A DNA stretch of 64,000 nucleotides from Sergeia podlipaevii (Eukaryota; Euglenozoa; Kinetoplastea; Trypanosomatida; Trypanosomatidae). The DNA is taken from NCBI GenBank assembly GCA_030849805.1, contig JASANZ010002198.1, forward strand, positions 1-64,000. The letters are read 5' to 3'. Shown here one piece after another: positions 10,896 to 20,353 of the stretch (its first letter is position 1; each line of letters begins with the position of its first letter). The translations under genes and the position numbers were made by a program. Below the pieces are notes generated by a model, which made no database searches, was not told where the DNA came from, and saw nothing but the letters and a program-made list of their open reading frames with translations.

Positions 10896-12242
10896 TCAAT
10901 CATCTTTCGCCTCTTCCCCTTCACTCTCAAGTGCCCTGTAGTACTTCCGTTTGTAGTCGTGTCCTTCGATGAGCCGCAACGCCTGCGCTGTCGTTTCCCC
11001 ACTCTTTGACGCCGCAATCGCAACGATGTCCGGCAGCCGCTGCTGCTTGAACTCGTGCCTCGCCTGCTCTGCCTCAGCTACGTTGCTCCCGTTGCCGCCT
11101 GCACTCCGCCGCATACTCAGCGGTAGCCACTTGCTATACGTTGGAGAGGGGTTCTTGCGGGTCCATGGTATGAGCAGTCGCGACTCCTCCAACTGCTCTA
11201 AAGCAAAGTCAGCGTAGGGCTCGCAGTCGGTGAACAACAGAAGACCTCGTGGGTCATCAGGAGACTCCCGGGGCCGTAGAACGCGATGAGCAGCCGCGGC
11301 AAGGTCCGCGGTGAATAAACGCCGGTAGCTTCCGCGCTCCCCCCAGAACGGAGCAGGCATAGGCACCACCACAAGATCCACAGAAGCTCGTGAAAGGACA
11401 GAAAGACACGCAAACATCGCCTCACTTCGCAGAAACTGCACTCTCTCCTTGTGTTGAGGGACTAAGACGGCAGCTGCGTTGGCAAGCGTCTTCAACGTTC
11501 GGTCAATGACCAAGTAAGAGTAGTGTTCCTCCCCATCACTACTGCCAGTTCCACATTTCCCCCCTGTGTCCTTCTCTTTCAGCAAGCTCGTTTCACGCAA
11601 AATGCGGTCTAAGTAGGACACCCCTGTGCAGCCCAGCACCACAGCCCTGCGTGCCCCCGCCCGCTGCCACTTGTCCAGTGTATGCTCGTGTAGGTGCCGC
11701 TGTATCGCTTCGCTGCTCGCCAGTCGTTCACGCAGCTCCGCCCTGTGAGTACCGTTCGTTGAAGGCAAAGAAGAAAGATTATAGTCAGAGAAAAACTGTA
11801 CCTCGTTATCTGAATACGTGCTACTGGTACGAGTGATACCACTACTGCTGCTACCCATCGACTGTGATGAAGCCGCAGAAGCAAAAAAAGAAGAAGTGGA
11901 CGGTGATGCGCGAGAGGGCGTTGCGCTACACTGCCCTGTGAAGTCCGTTTCGTTTTCTCTAGAAGCAGCAACACCAACTGCAGCAGCGTCAGCACTTCCC
12001 GTAGCGTTACTACGGCTGCCACGCGCAGTGGACGCATGACCTGCGCGCGAAGAGCTGAAGGAGTACTGCCGTCGTGCACCACCATCTAGTGCGTTACGCT
12101 GAACGGCCTTTTCATGATTCCAAATAGCCGTTCGCAGGCTCTCCTTTGAGTGCTCTGGTGAACAAGAGTTGAAGGTGATGGCAACAGCTTCCCCTACAGT
12201 GGATCTTGCTGCTGAGCAGGACAGAGCCCAACAACGCCGCAT
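10896..12242 (-). CDS. Divergent TrmB-like SAM-dependent methyltransferase
   Basis: This 448-residue protein has a basic Ala/Ser-rich start (MRRCWALSCSAARS) that could be a mitochondrial presequence, a disordered Ser-rich stretch to about residue 170, then a Rossmann methyltransferase fold. Motif I is VVLGCTG at about residue 200, and YLVIDR at about 245 would be the acidic strand-2 end. The block PMPAPFW...YRRLF, then a helix and L-R-P, then LLLFTDCEPYADFALE, parallels the tRNA (guanine-N7)-methyltransferase family (TrmB/Trm8), where the consensus is DPWxKxRHxKRR, L-K-P-G-G and TDxxxY. The catalytic-site residues are changed (Asp-Pro-Trp to Ala-Pro-Phe-Trp; KRH to ERG), so the substrate may differ or activity be lost. 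A canonical Trm8 probably exists elsewhere. Start ATG at 12242 is clear. Confidence 0.55.
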   Translation of the reverse strand: MRRCWALSCSAARSTVGEAVAITFNSCSPEHSKESLRTAIWNHEKAVQRNALDGGARRQYSFSSSRAGHASTARGSRSNATGSADAAAVGVAASRENETDFTGQCSATPSRASPSTSSFFASAASSQSMGSSSSGITRTSSTYSDNEVQFFSDYNLSSLPSTNGTHRAELRERLASSEAIQRHLHEHTLDKWQRAGARRAVVLGCTGVSYLDRILRETSLLKEKDTGGKCGTGSSDGEEHYSYLVIDRTLKTLANAAAVLVPQHKERVQFLRSEAMFACLSVLSRASVDLVVVPMPAPFWGERGSYRRLFTADLAAAAHRVLRPRESPDDPRGLLLFTDCEPYADFALEQLEESRLLIPWTRKNPSPTYSKWLPLSMRRSAGGNGSNVAEAEQARHEFKQQRLPDIVAIAASKSGETTAQALRLIEGHDYKRKYYRALESEGEEAKDD

Positions 12243-12756
12243 TGAAAAAATTATATGTAGATATATACAAAAGCAACTGATCGAGCTGAGCTCACCACGC
12301 TGTGTATCCGCTAAATAACTTTAAAAAAAAACATGAAAAACATGAAAAAAAAAGGAACAATAGGGAACAAAATTAAAGAGTGGAAAAGCATTATGTGTTA
12401 GAGGAATATACAACACCACTCAAGTACGTCTGTGTGGATGTGTGTGATAAAGAAAGACCCATCACGTAAAGCACTGAGTATATGAACAAAAGCATAAACT
12501 CTTTTGCAATTTACCTAACAACACAGAGAACTTAAAAAAAAAAAAAAGTAAAGCAGTTCTTTGTTGAACAAATGTGAATCATTGTAACTTGAAAAAGGCA
12601 AAAACTTACTCCCCCCCCCCAAAAAAAAAAGAAACACCTTCACGTTCCTTTCTGTCCAGTGGAGCATTGAGACTAACGACAGCAGCAAAAAAAAAAAAAA
12701 AAAAAAACGGAAAGGAAAAAGCATTCAGGAGGTGTAGTAATTCAATGCCTGAGCAT
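12243..12756. other. Spacer, A-rich
   Basis: Contains A tracts at 12533-12547 and 12687-12706, and a C10 run at 12611-12620. On the transcript the A tracts are U-rich and would serve trans-splicing of the methyltransferase mRNA. No gene seen. Confidence 0.6.
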
Positions 12757-13137
12757 TCATGGGTTGAGCGGGTCTTCTACTGGTATACACAGTGACCTAG
12801 CCCATGTCCGTGCCTTTGCATCCCCATCGCCTTCTTCCCCGTAGTTCAATACCTTCCGCACATGCATCTTTTGTGCCTCCATACCACTTCCGAAACGTCT
12901 CCTGTAGTACGAAGCAGCATACTTGGACCTAAGATGCTGTTCCTTGGCTCTGTTACACGCGACCGGCAGCTCCTTGAGCAACAGTGCCACCGCAACCTCC
13001 CTGCTTCTGTCACCTGCTGGAAAAATGGATTCAACTGTGGCGCCGTAGGTGCGCGGGGTGGGGATAGGAATAGGCTGTACATCAAAAGGTGTCACAACAA
13101 ACATCCTTGCCAGCTGCCGAGAGCATTGACAAAACAT
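12757..13137 (-). CDS. Small hypothetical protein (126 aa)
   Basis: The product is 126 residues, basic in the middle, with no motif I recognise. Its opening (MFCQCSRQLARMFVV) is basic and hydroxylated and could be a short mitochondrial targeting peptide. A central helix with many Arg and Tyr (SKYAASYYRRRFGSGME) is typical of small organelle ribosome or respiratory proteins, but this is only a resemblance of composition. The base composition matches the neighbouring genes and differs sharply from the spacers on each side, which is the main reason to accept it as coding. ATG start at 13137. Function unknown. Confidence 0.6.
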   Translation of the reverse strand: MFCQCSRQLARMFVVTPFDVQPIPIPTPRTYGATVESIFPAGDRSREVAVALLLKELPVACNRAKEQHLRSKYAASYYRRRFGSGMEAQKMHVRKVLNYGEEGDGDAKARTWARSLCIPVEDPLNP

Positions 13138-13791
13138 TCTCTTGTTAATTCCTGTGTGTCTGCTATAATAATAATAATAATAATTATAATTACTACTATT
13201 TACCTACAGCAAAGTAGAATGTTACTTTGTACCTAGCGAGAAAAAGTACTGTACTACGCAAAGAAAAAAAAAATGAAAGAGAAACGTAATCATTAAAAAA
13301 TAATAATGATAATAAAAGAGAGAAATATATCATAGTTACAATAAAGGAGCGTACGACGATCTCTCTTCTTCACTACAGCGCTTACTGTTCCCGTAGTTGC
13401 ACAGCTGCTCTACTGAGCAGCGCTTACTGTTCAATGACATTCTACAGAACTGTGATAGCAGTACTATTACTGCTGCTTCCTTCAAATACTGTCGTTGTTG
13501 ACGCTCTGTGATTTAATGCTTAGAAAGAAAAAGCATCCCCACGCTATAATATTGTAAAATATCAAACGTGCGCGCATACGTTAATCACTAGACAACAGTT
13601 TGCCTCTCAACTTCATCAAGTATCCCTGAGCCTCCTATCATACTTGTCATAAACAGAAAGAAACGAAAGAGAGGAAAACTTTGAAAAAAAAAACGCTTTG
13701 GGGGGAAAGGTGCACCTTTCCCCTCACCATACGCCCCAGAGTCAACAAAAAAAACCAACAAAAGCCTCAAAAAAAAAAAAGAGTACTGGAC
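13138..13791. other. Spacer with direct repeat and hairpins
   Basis: Between the zinc-finger gene and the 126-residue gene. The part 13330-13510 is GC-richer and holds a 15-bp direct repeat (13376-13390 and 13418-13432) and two perfect 7-bp hairpins. The rest is A-rich with an (AAT)n stretch at about 13164-13183. Confidence 0.6.
13376..13432. repeat. 15-bp direct repeat flanking a hairpin
   Basis: CAGCGCTTACTGTTC occurs at 13376-13390 and again at 13418-13432. Between them is a perfect stem, GCTGCTC at 13404-13410 and GAGCAGC at 13415-13421, with a 4-base loop. Nothing else in the spacer has this character. Confidence 0.8.
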
Positions 13792-16700
13792 TTAAAAACC
13801 CAGCACAACACTTGCGTAGGCCTCCTCAAACATGTCTTCCTTCTCAACACTGGCAAGCTCACCCAGACCAAGTTCTCGTGTCATCGGTGTCGTAGTATCC
13901 AAAGAGGCACCAAGAGTGCTTTCAGTGTCTGCCGACGCAGCCACCATCATGGGAGATGAAAAATCAAGAAAGGAAGACGCATCAGCATCGATAGAGCCCG
14001 CTTGAAGCAGCAGAGCCTCCAGTTGCTTCAGTCTTCGCTCTTCATGTTCTTCCCTCATGTGCGCAGCCTTCGTCATCACCTCCGCAGCAGGCTGCAACAT
14101 CGGCGCCACCTTCGCCGTCTCTGGCACAATACCAATGGCCGCACACATGTCACAAGTCGCGCGGCTCACACAATGCTGATTGACAGCCCCGCACTCTGTG
14201 CAAGCGGTAGCGTGAGAAGATAAAGCGATCGCCCCACACGCCTCACACTCCCACGGGGAGTAGCAAGAGAAGAAGCCAACAGAAGAAGAACAAGAAGTAT
14301 CAGTGCTCCCGTCAGAGAAAGGAGCAACACCGTTTGCTAGCAGTGGTTGCTGTCCGCCACAGCCTGGCGTGGCGCACGTGCGTTCCCAACTGGGATTGTG
14401 CTCACTGTGGCACACAGAACATGTCCAGAGGTGAATCTTCTGGCCATACCGCTGGCGCGGCAGCGGAGAGCAAGAAGATGACAAGGCCGAGAAGGACGGC
14501 GCACCAGCAGTGATAGCGTACATGGAGTTCGCAGCGATAGAGGCGGTAGTCGTAGTAGTAGTAGTGCCAATAAACAAGGCGCGGCATCGCCGACAGCACG
14601 CGCCACGATTCCCGGTCTCGCCACACACCCCACATCGCCAAAGCGTTCCCTGTTCCCACACGGAGACCGGCACACGCGCAGTATAACACCGCCGACAGTG
14701 CGCGGGAGCTCCTAGCGAGCCAGTGTGTGCCCGCCGCTGCTTTGCAGTTACTGCTGCTGCCGCCCCACGATAGCCCTCTCCCCCTACAAGGACTTCACTG
14801 CCACATTGCTTCAGCTCACTGGGCGATAACAAGTGCCCATCTATACGGCTGCGCACCTCGTTGTCCTCCCCACACGTCAGACACCGCCAAGGCATGTCTG
14901 CCTCGCTCGCAATTAGCGGCAGCACCGCCTTCACAACACGCGCCTCGCAGTGTGGGCAACACTCAGCATCCTCTGCAACACGACCACTACACGCTGGACA
15001 CAAAACTAGCCGCGATGTCTCCAGAGCAGCGACGTAGCGCGGATGCGCCTCATGACACCGCGGGCACGCCTCCGCTGCACCGCTGTCTGCCTCGAGAGAG
15101 ATAACATCGCCACAGTGATGACATGAGTATGCGGCTGTGACGACGGATGTGGTGCCGTCCTCCTCTGCATCTCCGAGACGTGTCTCCGTGCATTGCCAGC
15201 AGTGTGCGTGTGTGGGGCTGTTGACAGCACCGCAGCCACATCGCCACGTGAAGTAGGAGCGCAGATAATTGTGAGGGCTGCCGCTGCTGCACACCGTACA
15301 GGCAGAACAACATGAGGAAGAAGAGTCGCTGCTGCCAGCATTAGGTGAAAGAGAGAAGGAACGGCAGTCATCACACCAGCGCAGCAGCAGTGATGCGGAG
15401 GAGGACACCGAGTGATTAACCTGCGCATCTGCACGAGCTGCACGCTTCATGCCAGTGCTGGCACGCAAGTAGCGACGTGTCCCACAGTCTTCACAAACAG
15501 TGCAACTACCACAACTGTGAAGCCGCCGGCACTCATGGCCCTTCTGCTTGGATATCGCGTCACCCCCACATTTCAATGGCTCACCGGCGGCCGTCGCTGC
15601 CAACAATGGGTGAGCTGCGCCACAGCTTAGACACTCCGCAAGCTCTTCACCAGACCTGTTCGTCCAGTGACACTGCGAACATTCCCACTGGGCAGATACG
15701 AGGTTTCTGCACGCACACGCTACGCACGTAAGGCTGCGTGGGCTATTACTAGTGTATCCACACCCACAGGCCCACTCTCCCTCGCCCTCCTGATCCATAA
15801 TTAGTGCTGCTCCGGTGGTGGTGCGTTGTTGCGTTGCGGTGAAGGCAGAGATATCTCTGAAAGAGGAGGGAGAAGAAAACGACGACACAACTTGGTCCCA
15901 GGCGCGGAATATACCACTCGCGTCCTCATCGTCATCAGTACCGTTGCTGGTCGCCGCCACCGCACGCTGAAGAGTATGGCGCCACAAGGACTCCGCCTCA
16001 CCATGGCAGAGCCGAAGTGGCTGGCCCACACGTACTGCCCACTCCCGCACTTCCTTCAGTAGACGTCGTGCGGTACTCTCGCCCTCGTTTATGGCAGCGG
16101 CAGCCACAACACGTGCCAGCTGAGGCCCAACAGTAACCAGGGCGTATCGTGAGGCTCTGCGAGCCACCACCGCACCACCACTACTGCTGCTGCTGTGCGT
16201 GTCCTGTGAGATAAAAAAAGAAGAGTGGCGCGGCAACGACAACGCCAGCCACGTGTCTTTCGCCGTCGGCTTTGATGAGTGAAGCAGCAGCTTCACCATG
16301 GAAGTGGCAGCAGTCTCTGTCTTCAAATAGCTACCATCACTTGCTGGACGCAATACATCGAGTGCTGCAGACAAAGTCGCAACATCAAGGAGACCAGGCG
16401 ATGGCCCATAGTGCAGTCGCTGTGTCTTTGCTGTCATGGCCTTGATACTCGCGCTTCGCACGATCTTCGTCACCTCCCATAAGAAGCCTGACACAGCCGA
16501 GGTGGGGAGAGAAAGTGATGAGTCGGCACAGCACTCAAGCGCCAAGAGAATCAACATATGCAGCACCTCGCGGCAACGATCGCCCTCGAGGTTGTCATTT
16601 CGGACCCACATGCAGACATTCATGAGCGCACTCGCAGCACGCCCAAGTCGCTTGCACGGATCCGATCCGCCACCACCATCACCCCCGCTACCAGCGCGCG

Positions 16701-18189
16701 ACACACCTCCGCTGGCTGATTGCCGATGCACTCCGCTGACCCCGCCGCACATGTCGTGGAGTGACTGCCTATATAGTTCCGTAAATGACAACCGAGCGTA
16801 CTCAAGTGTCAGAGCCCACTGTCTCTCCCAGTGCAGTCCGCATTCGCGACGACCAGGAATGGTAAGGTAGAACTCAAAGAGTTCAGCGTCTTGTAAAAAC
16901 GTGGTCGATATCGACACCTCAATCGCTACTGCCATAGTACTGTGTTTAACTCCATCGACCTTTAGGCACTGCAGCATTACCGCACGCGCCAAACGTTGCT
17001 CACCGGCGAGACACGTGCGAAATAGCTCTGCGTACTGCATCAAGGCGTACTGAGCCCTATATGCCTTCCTCAGGCGTCGCATCAGAAGCGGTGGCACAAT
17101 GGACACCGTTGTGAGTCGCCCACGAACACTGCCGTCACTACCGCTTCCTCTGGGAAAAGCAATGGGTACCTCAGCAAGGTGTGCTTCAAGATCATCATAG
17201 AGACGCGTCAGGACAGTCAGTAGAGTGCTGTGAACACCGAGCAGTTCGCCAGTACCAGTGGTAAGAGCCACATTTCCCGCAAGGGCGAACAACATGTCGT
17301 GCCACATTGCAAGACGAGACGAAGAAGACTGCGAAGATGAGCTCTGCGTACTGCCATGAAGAAAATCAGCGCTGCTGCTGCTGCTGCAAGCGGTAATTAC
17401 TGACTCTACCACCGAGAGCCACTGCGTGGCAGGCGCTAAACGAAGATCCACCGCGGTGCGCACGATTGCAGGCATCTTCACTGTGGGAAAGACATGCTTG
17501 TGTTGACTGCACGCCTCGCTGCTGACCGCCACCGTGACTGCAGTAACATCGTTTTCCTGCACGCTCACGCATTCTCCACGCCCCACTCGGCGTGCCACAT
17601 CACACCCCATCTGAGTGCTTGCCTCCGCATACGACTGCAGCTGCATCATGGTGCTCGACGGTCGCCCCACAGCACCGGCGCTGGGACGGACGAAAAGAGA
17701 AGACAACTGGAAGACATAAAACTGCGCAGGAACGAACCGTGTAACGCCTGCGATGTCGTTGTGGCTTAGCAAGCCGCGCATATGCAGGCGTGAAAGCACA
17801 GGAAGCCACACACAGCTATTAAAATGGTTCAGTACTCGCCGACCGGGGTGCGCTACAACGTCGGCGCCTTTGGCGGTGCAAAGAGCATCCTTCATGACCC
17901 CGTTGCCTCTGCCTGAGGTGCCAAGGGAGAGCGTTGAGGCACCGCGTGATGCTGAAGAGTCCAGCCCAGGCGCCGTTGTAACGATAGAATCATTGCGGGC
18001 GGAAGAGACGATCATGTCGGTGCATTCTGCAATGGCAAAGGACGCGAAGTCATTAGTGGAACGTGAGTCTTGCGCAGCAGTGGCCTCAGCTGGGACTGAG
18101 CGCTGAGATGCCCTCCTTGTTCTCTGCCGCCTCGCGCAAGAGGCACTTGCGCTAATAGACGTGAAAGAAGCGGGTCTCTTGAAAAACAT
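13792..18189 (-). CDS. Large protein with an array of RanBP2-type zinc fingers
   Basis: A 1465-residue protein in two halves. The N-terminus (MFFKRPASFTSISAS followed by Arg-rich sequence) resembles a mitochondrial presequence. Residues about 60-790 are helical with no recognised domain. From about 800 to 1350 there are roughly ten CxxC or CxC pairs spaced as in RanBP2 or zinc-ribbon fingers, several opening with Trp: WACGCG (about 808), WECSQC (833), WRCGCGAVN (985), YSCHHC (1022), LCPACSG (1066), WRCLTCGEDN (1100), WRCGVCGETGN (1183), LWTCSVC (1253), WECEACG (1313) and TCDMC (1343). Trp-x-Cys-x2-Cys...Asn fingers of this family commonly bind single-stranded RNA or ubiquitin. An array this long suggests RNA binding, perhaps in mitochondrial RNA processing, but that is inference. 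ATG at 18189. No family name assigned. Confidence 0.8.
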   Translation of the reverse strand: MFFKRPASFTSISASASCARRQRTRRASQRSVPAEATAAQDSRSTNDFASFAIAECTDMIVSSARNDSIVTTAPGLDSSASRGASTLSLGTSGRGNGVMKDALCTAKGADVVAHPGRRVLNHFNSCVWLPVLSRLHMRGLLSHNDIAGVTRFVPAQFYVFQLSSLFVRPSAGAVGRPSSTMMQLQSYAEASTQMGCDVARRVGRGECVSVQENDVTAVTVAVSSEACSQHKHVFPTVKMPAIVRTAVDLRLAPATQWLSVVESVITACSSSSSADFLHGSTQSSSSQSSSSRLAMWHDMLFALAGNVALTTGTGELLGVHSTLLTVLTRLYDDLEAHLAEVPIAFPRGSGSDGSVRGRLTTVSIVPPLLMRRLRKAYRAQYALMQYAELFRTCLAGEQRLARAVMLQCLKVDGVKHSTMAVAIEVSISTTFLQDAELFEFYLTIPGRRECGLHWERQWALTLEYARLSFTELYRQSLHDMCGGVSGVHRQSASGGVSRAGSGGDGGGGSDPCKRLGRAASALMNVCMWVRNDNLEGDRCREVLHMLILLALECCADSSLSLPTSAVSGFLWEVTKIVRSASIKAMTAKTQRLHYGPSPGLLDVATLSAALDVLRPASDGSYLKTETAATSMVKLLLHSSKPTAKDTWLALSLPRHSSFFISQDTHSSSSSGGAVVARRASRYALVTVGPQLARVVAAAAINEGESTARRLLKEVREWAVRVGQPLRLCHGEAESLWRHTLQRAVAATSNGTDDDEDASGIFRAWDQVVSSFSSPSSFRDISAFTATQQRTTTGAALIMDQEGEGEWACGCGYTSNSPRSLTCVACACRNLVSAQWECSQCHWTNRSGEELAECLSCGAAHPLLAATAAGEPLKCGGDAISKQKGHECRRLHSCGSCTVCEDCGTRRYLRASTGMKRAARADAQVNHSVSSSASLLLRWCDDCRSFSLSPNAGSSDSSSSCCSACTVCSSGSPHNYLRSYFTWRCGCGAVNSPTHAHCWQCTETRLGDAEEDGTTSVVTAAYSCHHCGDVISLEADSGAAEACPRCHEAHPRYVAALETSRLVLCPACSGRVAEDAECCPHCEARVVKAVLPLIASEADMPWRCLTCGEDNEVRSRIDGHLLSPSELKQCGSEVLVGGEGYRGAAAAVTAKQRRAHTGSLGAPAHCRRCYTARVPVSVWEQGTLWRCGVCGETGNRGACCRRCRALFIGTTTTTTTASIAANSMYAITAGAPSFSALSSSCSPLPRQRYGQKIHLWTCSVCHSEHNPSWERTCATPGCGGQQPLLANGVAPFSDGSTDTSCSSSVGFFSCYSPWECEACGAIALSSHATACTECGAVNQHCVSRATCDMCAAIGIVPETAKVAPMLQPAAEVMTKAAHMREEHEERRLKQLEALLLQAGSIDADASSFLDFSSPMMVAASADTESTLGASLDTTTPMTRELGLGELASVEKEDMFEEAYASVVLGF

Positions 18190-20353
18190 ACCAAAAAGAG
18201 AAAAAAAAAGGCCGAGAAAAGGGTGACGCTTTCTTTATGTAAATGTATATCTACCTATATATTCCAAAGCAGTGACCCTTTGAATAAAAGAAGAGTTTGT
18301 AGTATGCAACTTGTAGATGAAGATCCCCTTTAATCTTATCGCAATGCAGAAAAAAAAAAAGCAATGCGAAAGGCGGTACAACAACAAAAGTACAAAGTAT
18401 GTGTATGTACGTACGTACGTGTACCTCTTCAGTTACTACTTATATACTATAATACTGGTATTGAAGCATAATAACAACAACAACAACAATAATAATAATA
18501 ATAATAATCAAAAGGACCACAATGAACAACAACAACAAAAAAAAAAGAAGAGCATTTTATATAAAGGTAAGTAATAAAGCAATTGAAAATGCTCTCCAGT
18601 GCATCCGGTTTCATGTGAAATATATAATGATTACACTACAGATCCACACGGACCCTCGTAGTGTTGTGCGCGTGTAAGTGTACGTCTGCGCATACGCTTG
18701 CGTGTGTGTGTGTGTGTGCGTGTGTGTCTCTGTCTGTCCGTATGCTTTTTTGCTGACCGAATATAGTCATGTGGAGTGCACGAAAATAATTAAAAAAAGA
18801 AAAACTGTTCTAGTTGATACTAAAAGGAATATATATATATCTGCATACTTCAAAGAAACCAACACCACTGCATGTACTTTTTTTTTCCATACATAATTTG
18901 TTGTTCTTGTTGTTGTTCCTCTGAGTGTTAGTACACACCTGTGACATTTATAGCAGTGAAGAGTTCGCTATGTTCCTCCGCCCTACTCTTCTCTTTCTTC
19001 TCAAAAAATTTCTTGCGAAGGTATTGCTTTCTCTCCTCTCTTTCTCTTTCTCTTTCTCTTTCTCTTTCTCTTTCTCTCTCTCTCTCTCTCTCCCTCTCTC
19101 AAGAAAACATATATTTTTGTCCCTTCTTCCAATTACAAAATATTTACATTTTTGTGGAGTATGTGAGCAAGCGTTCTCGCCTGCAGGTAGAAAAAAAAAA
19201 AATAATGAGAAATAGAGAGGGAGAGGAGGTGGTGGAGAGGGAGCCTTACACAGCTGCGATAGCAAAGAAGAAATGCAAGCAATACAAAAGTCTGGGCCTA
19301 TTGCCCCAAGCAATTCAATATACAAATATATATATATATATACAAGAAGAAAAGGACATATACAAAGGTTAAGAATAAAGATAATGAAAAATACAAAATT
19401 GCAAATATCATCAACACACACACACACACAAAAATAAAAAAAAAAGGTGAAAAGAAAAAAGAGAAATAAATAAGGCTGCATTATCATCATCAACACAACG
19501 TGCCTAAAGGCATAAAATAAATATAAAATAAAACAAAAAACGAATGTGATACGAACATCCATCACACACAGACCATCATCACGTCCCATTTTTCCATTTT
19601 ATTCGCACAAAAACAAAGATAAGTCAATAAATAAATCATGAAGAAGCACTGATACAAAGTGCTTTCTTCTTTTTTTTCCCCCTTTGTATATGTATTTGAA
19701 CGCACCACCCCCCTCACCCTGCACAACAATGGTTTCACGACTAAGTCACACCCGTCAGCGAATCATCGTATAAACAACAATAGCAAGGACACTCAAAATA
19801 GTATCAACAGCAAAAGAAAAAAAAGAGAGAAAAAGAAGACTTGATAGCAATAATTATGTGCTTACGAGTATGTGTGTATGTGTTGCTCCGCTTGATAGTC
19901 GCTGACACTGATGAAGCTGGGGAAAAATTATAAAAGACATACACAACAACTTAAAGAAAAGAATACACTATTACATAGTCGGTCTGCTGTGAAAATAAAA
20001 AAAATTGCTGCGCATGCTCGTCTACGCATATCTCGCATATATGCGTGACTTCCATCTTCATATTTTCTCTTTAAAAGAAACACAACATTTTTGTTTTACA
20101 TAATTTTTTTTTTTAAGTACTTCATTCCTCCTTGCGTCGCCTCCACAATTTTGGTACATGTGTATCTCACGCGCATCCCTCCCGTACGTCCACTCTCTTC
20201 CCACTCCCCCCCCCTCCCCACACCTATACTCCTACTTCAAAGAAACAAACAAACAAAAAAAAACGAACGCCAGCTGCTTGGCTGTGGCTTGTGGGGGGTG
20301 GAAGTAGGCGTTTAAGATACACATGCCCAGTTTTTTTTTGTCTCTCTTGCTCT
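18190..20353. other. Gene-free spacer (2.2 kb) rich in simple repeats
   Basis: Holds (GTAC)n-like sequence near 18404-18420, (AAT)n at about 18487-18508, (TG)n at 18702-18723, a long (TTTCTC)n/(CT)n tract at 19031-19100, a (TA)n at 19326-19341, (CA)n at 19415-19429, and A and T tracts. A minus-strand ATG frame of 213 codons at 18948-19589 is made of translated low-complexity sequence and was not accepted. Confidence 0.6.
19031..19100. repeat. (TTTCTC)n / (CT)n pyrimidine tract
   Basis: About 70 bp almost wholly of C and T on the plus strand, so purine-only in the transcript. This is the opposite polarity to the tracts expected to direct trans-splicing in this unit. Confidence 0.9.

Noticed and set aside
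18948..19589. Minus-strand ATG frame of 213 codons
   Set aside because: Its translation is runs of Phe, Cys/Val, Tyr/Ile and Arg-Glu from poly-T, CA, TA and CT repeats; no protein-like composition.
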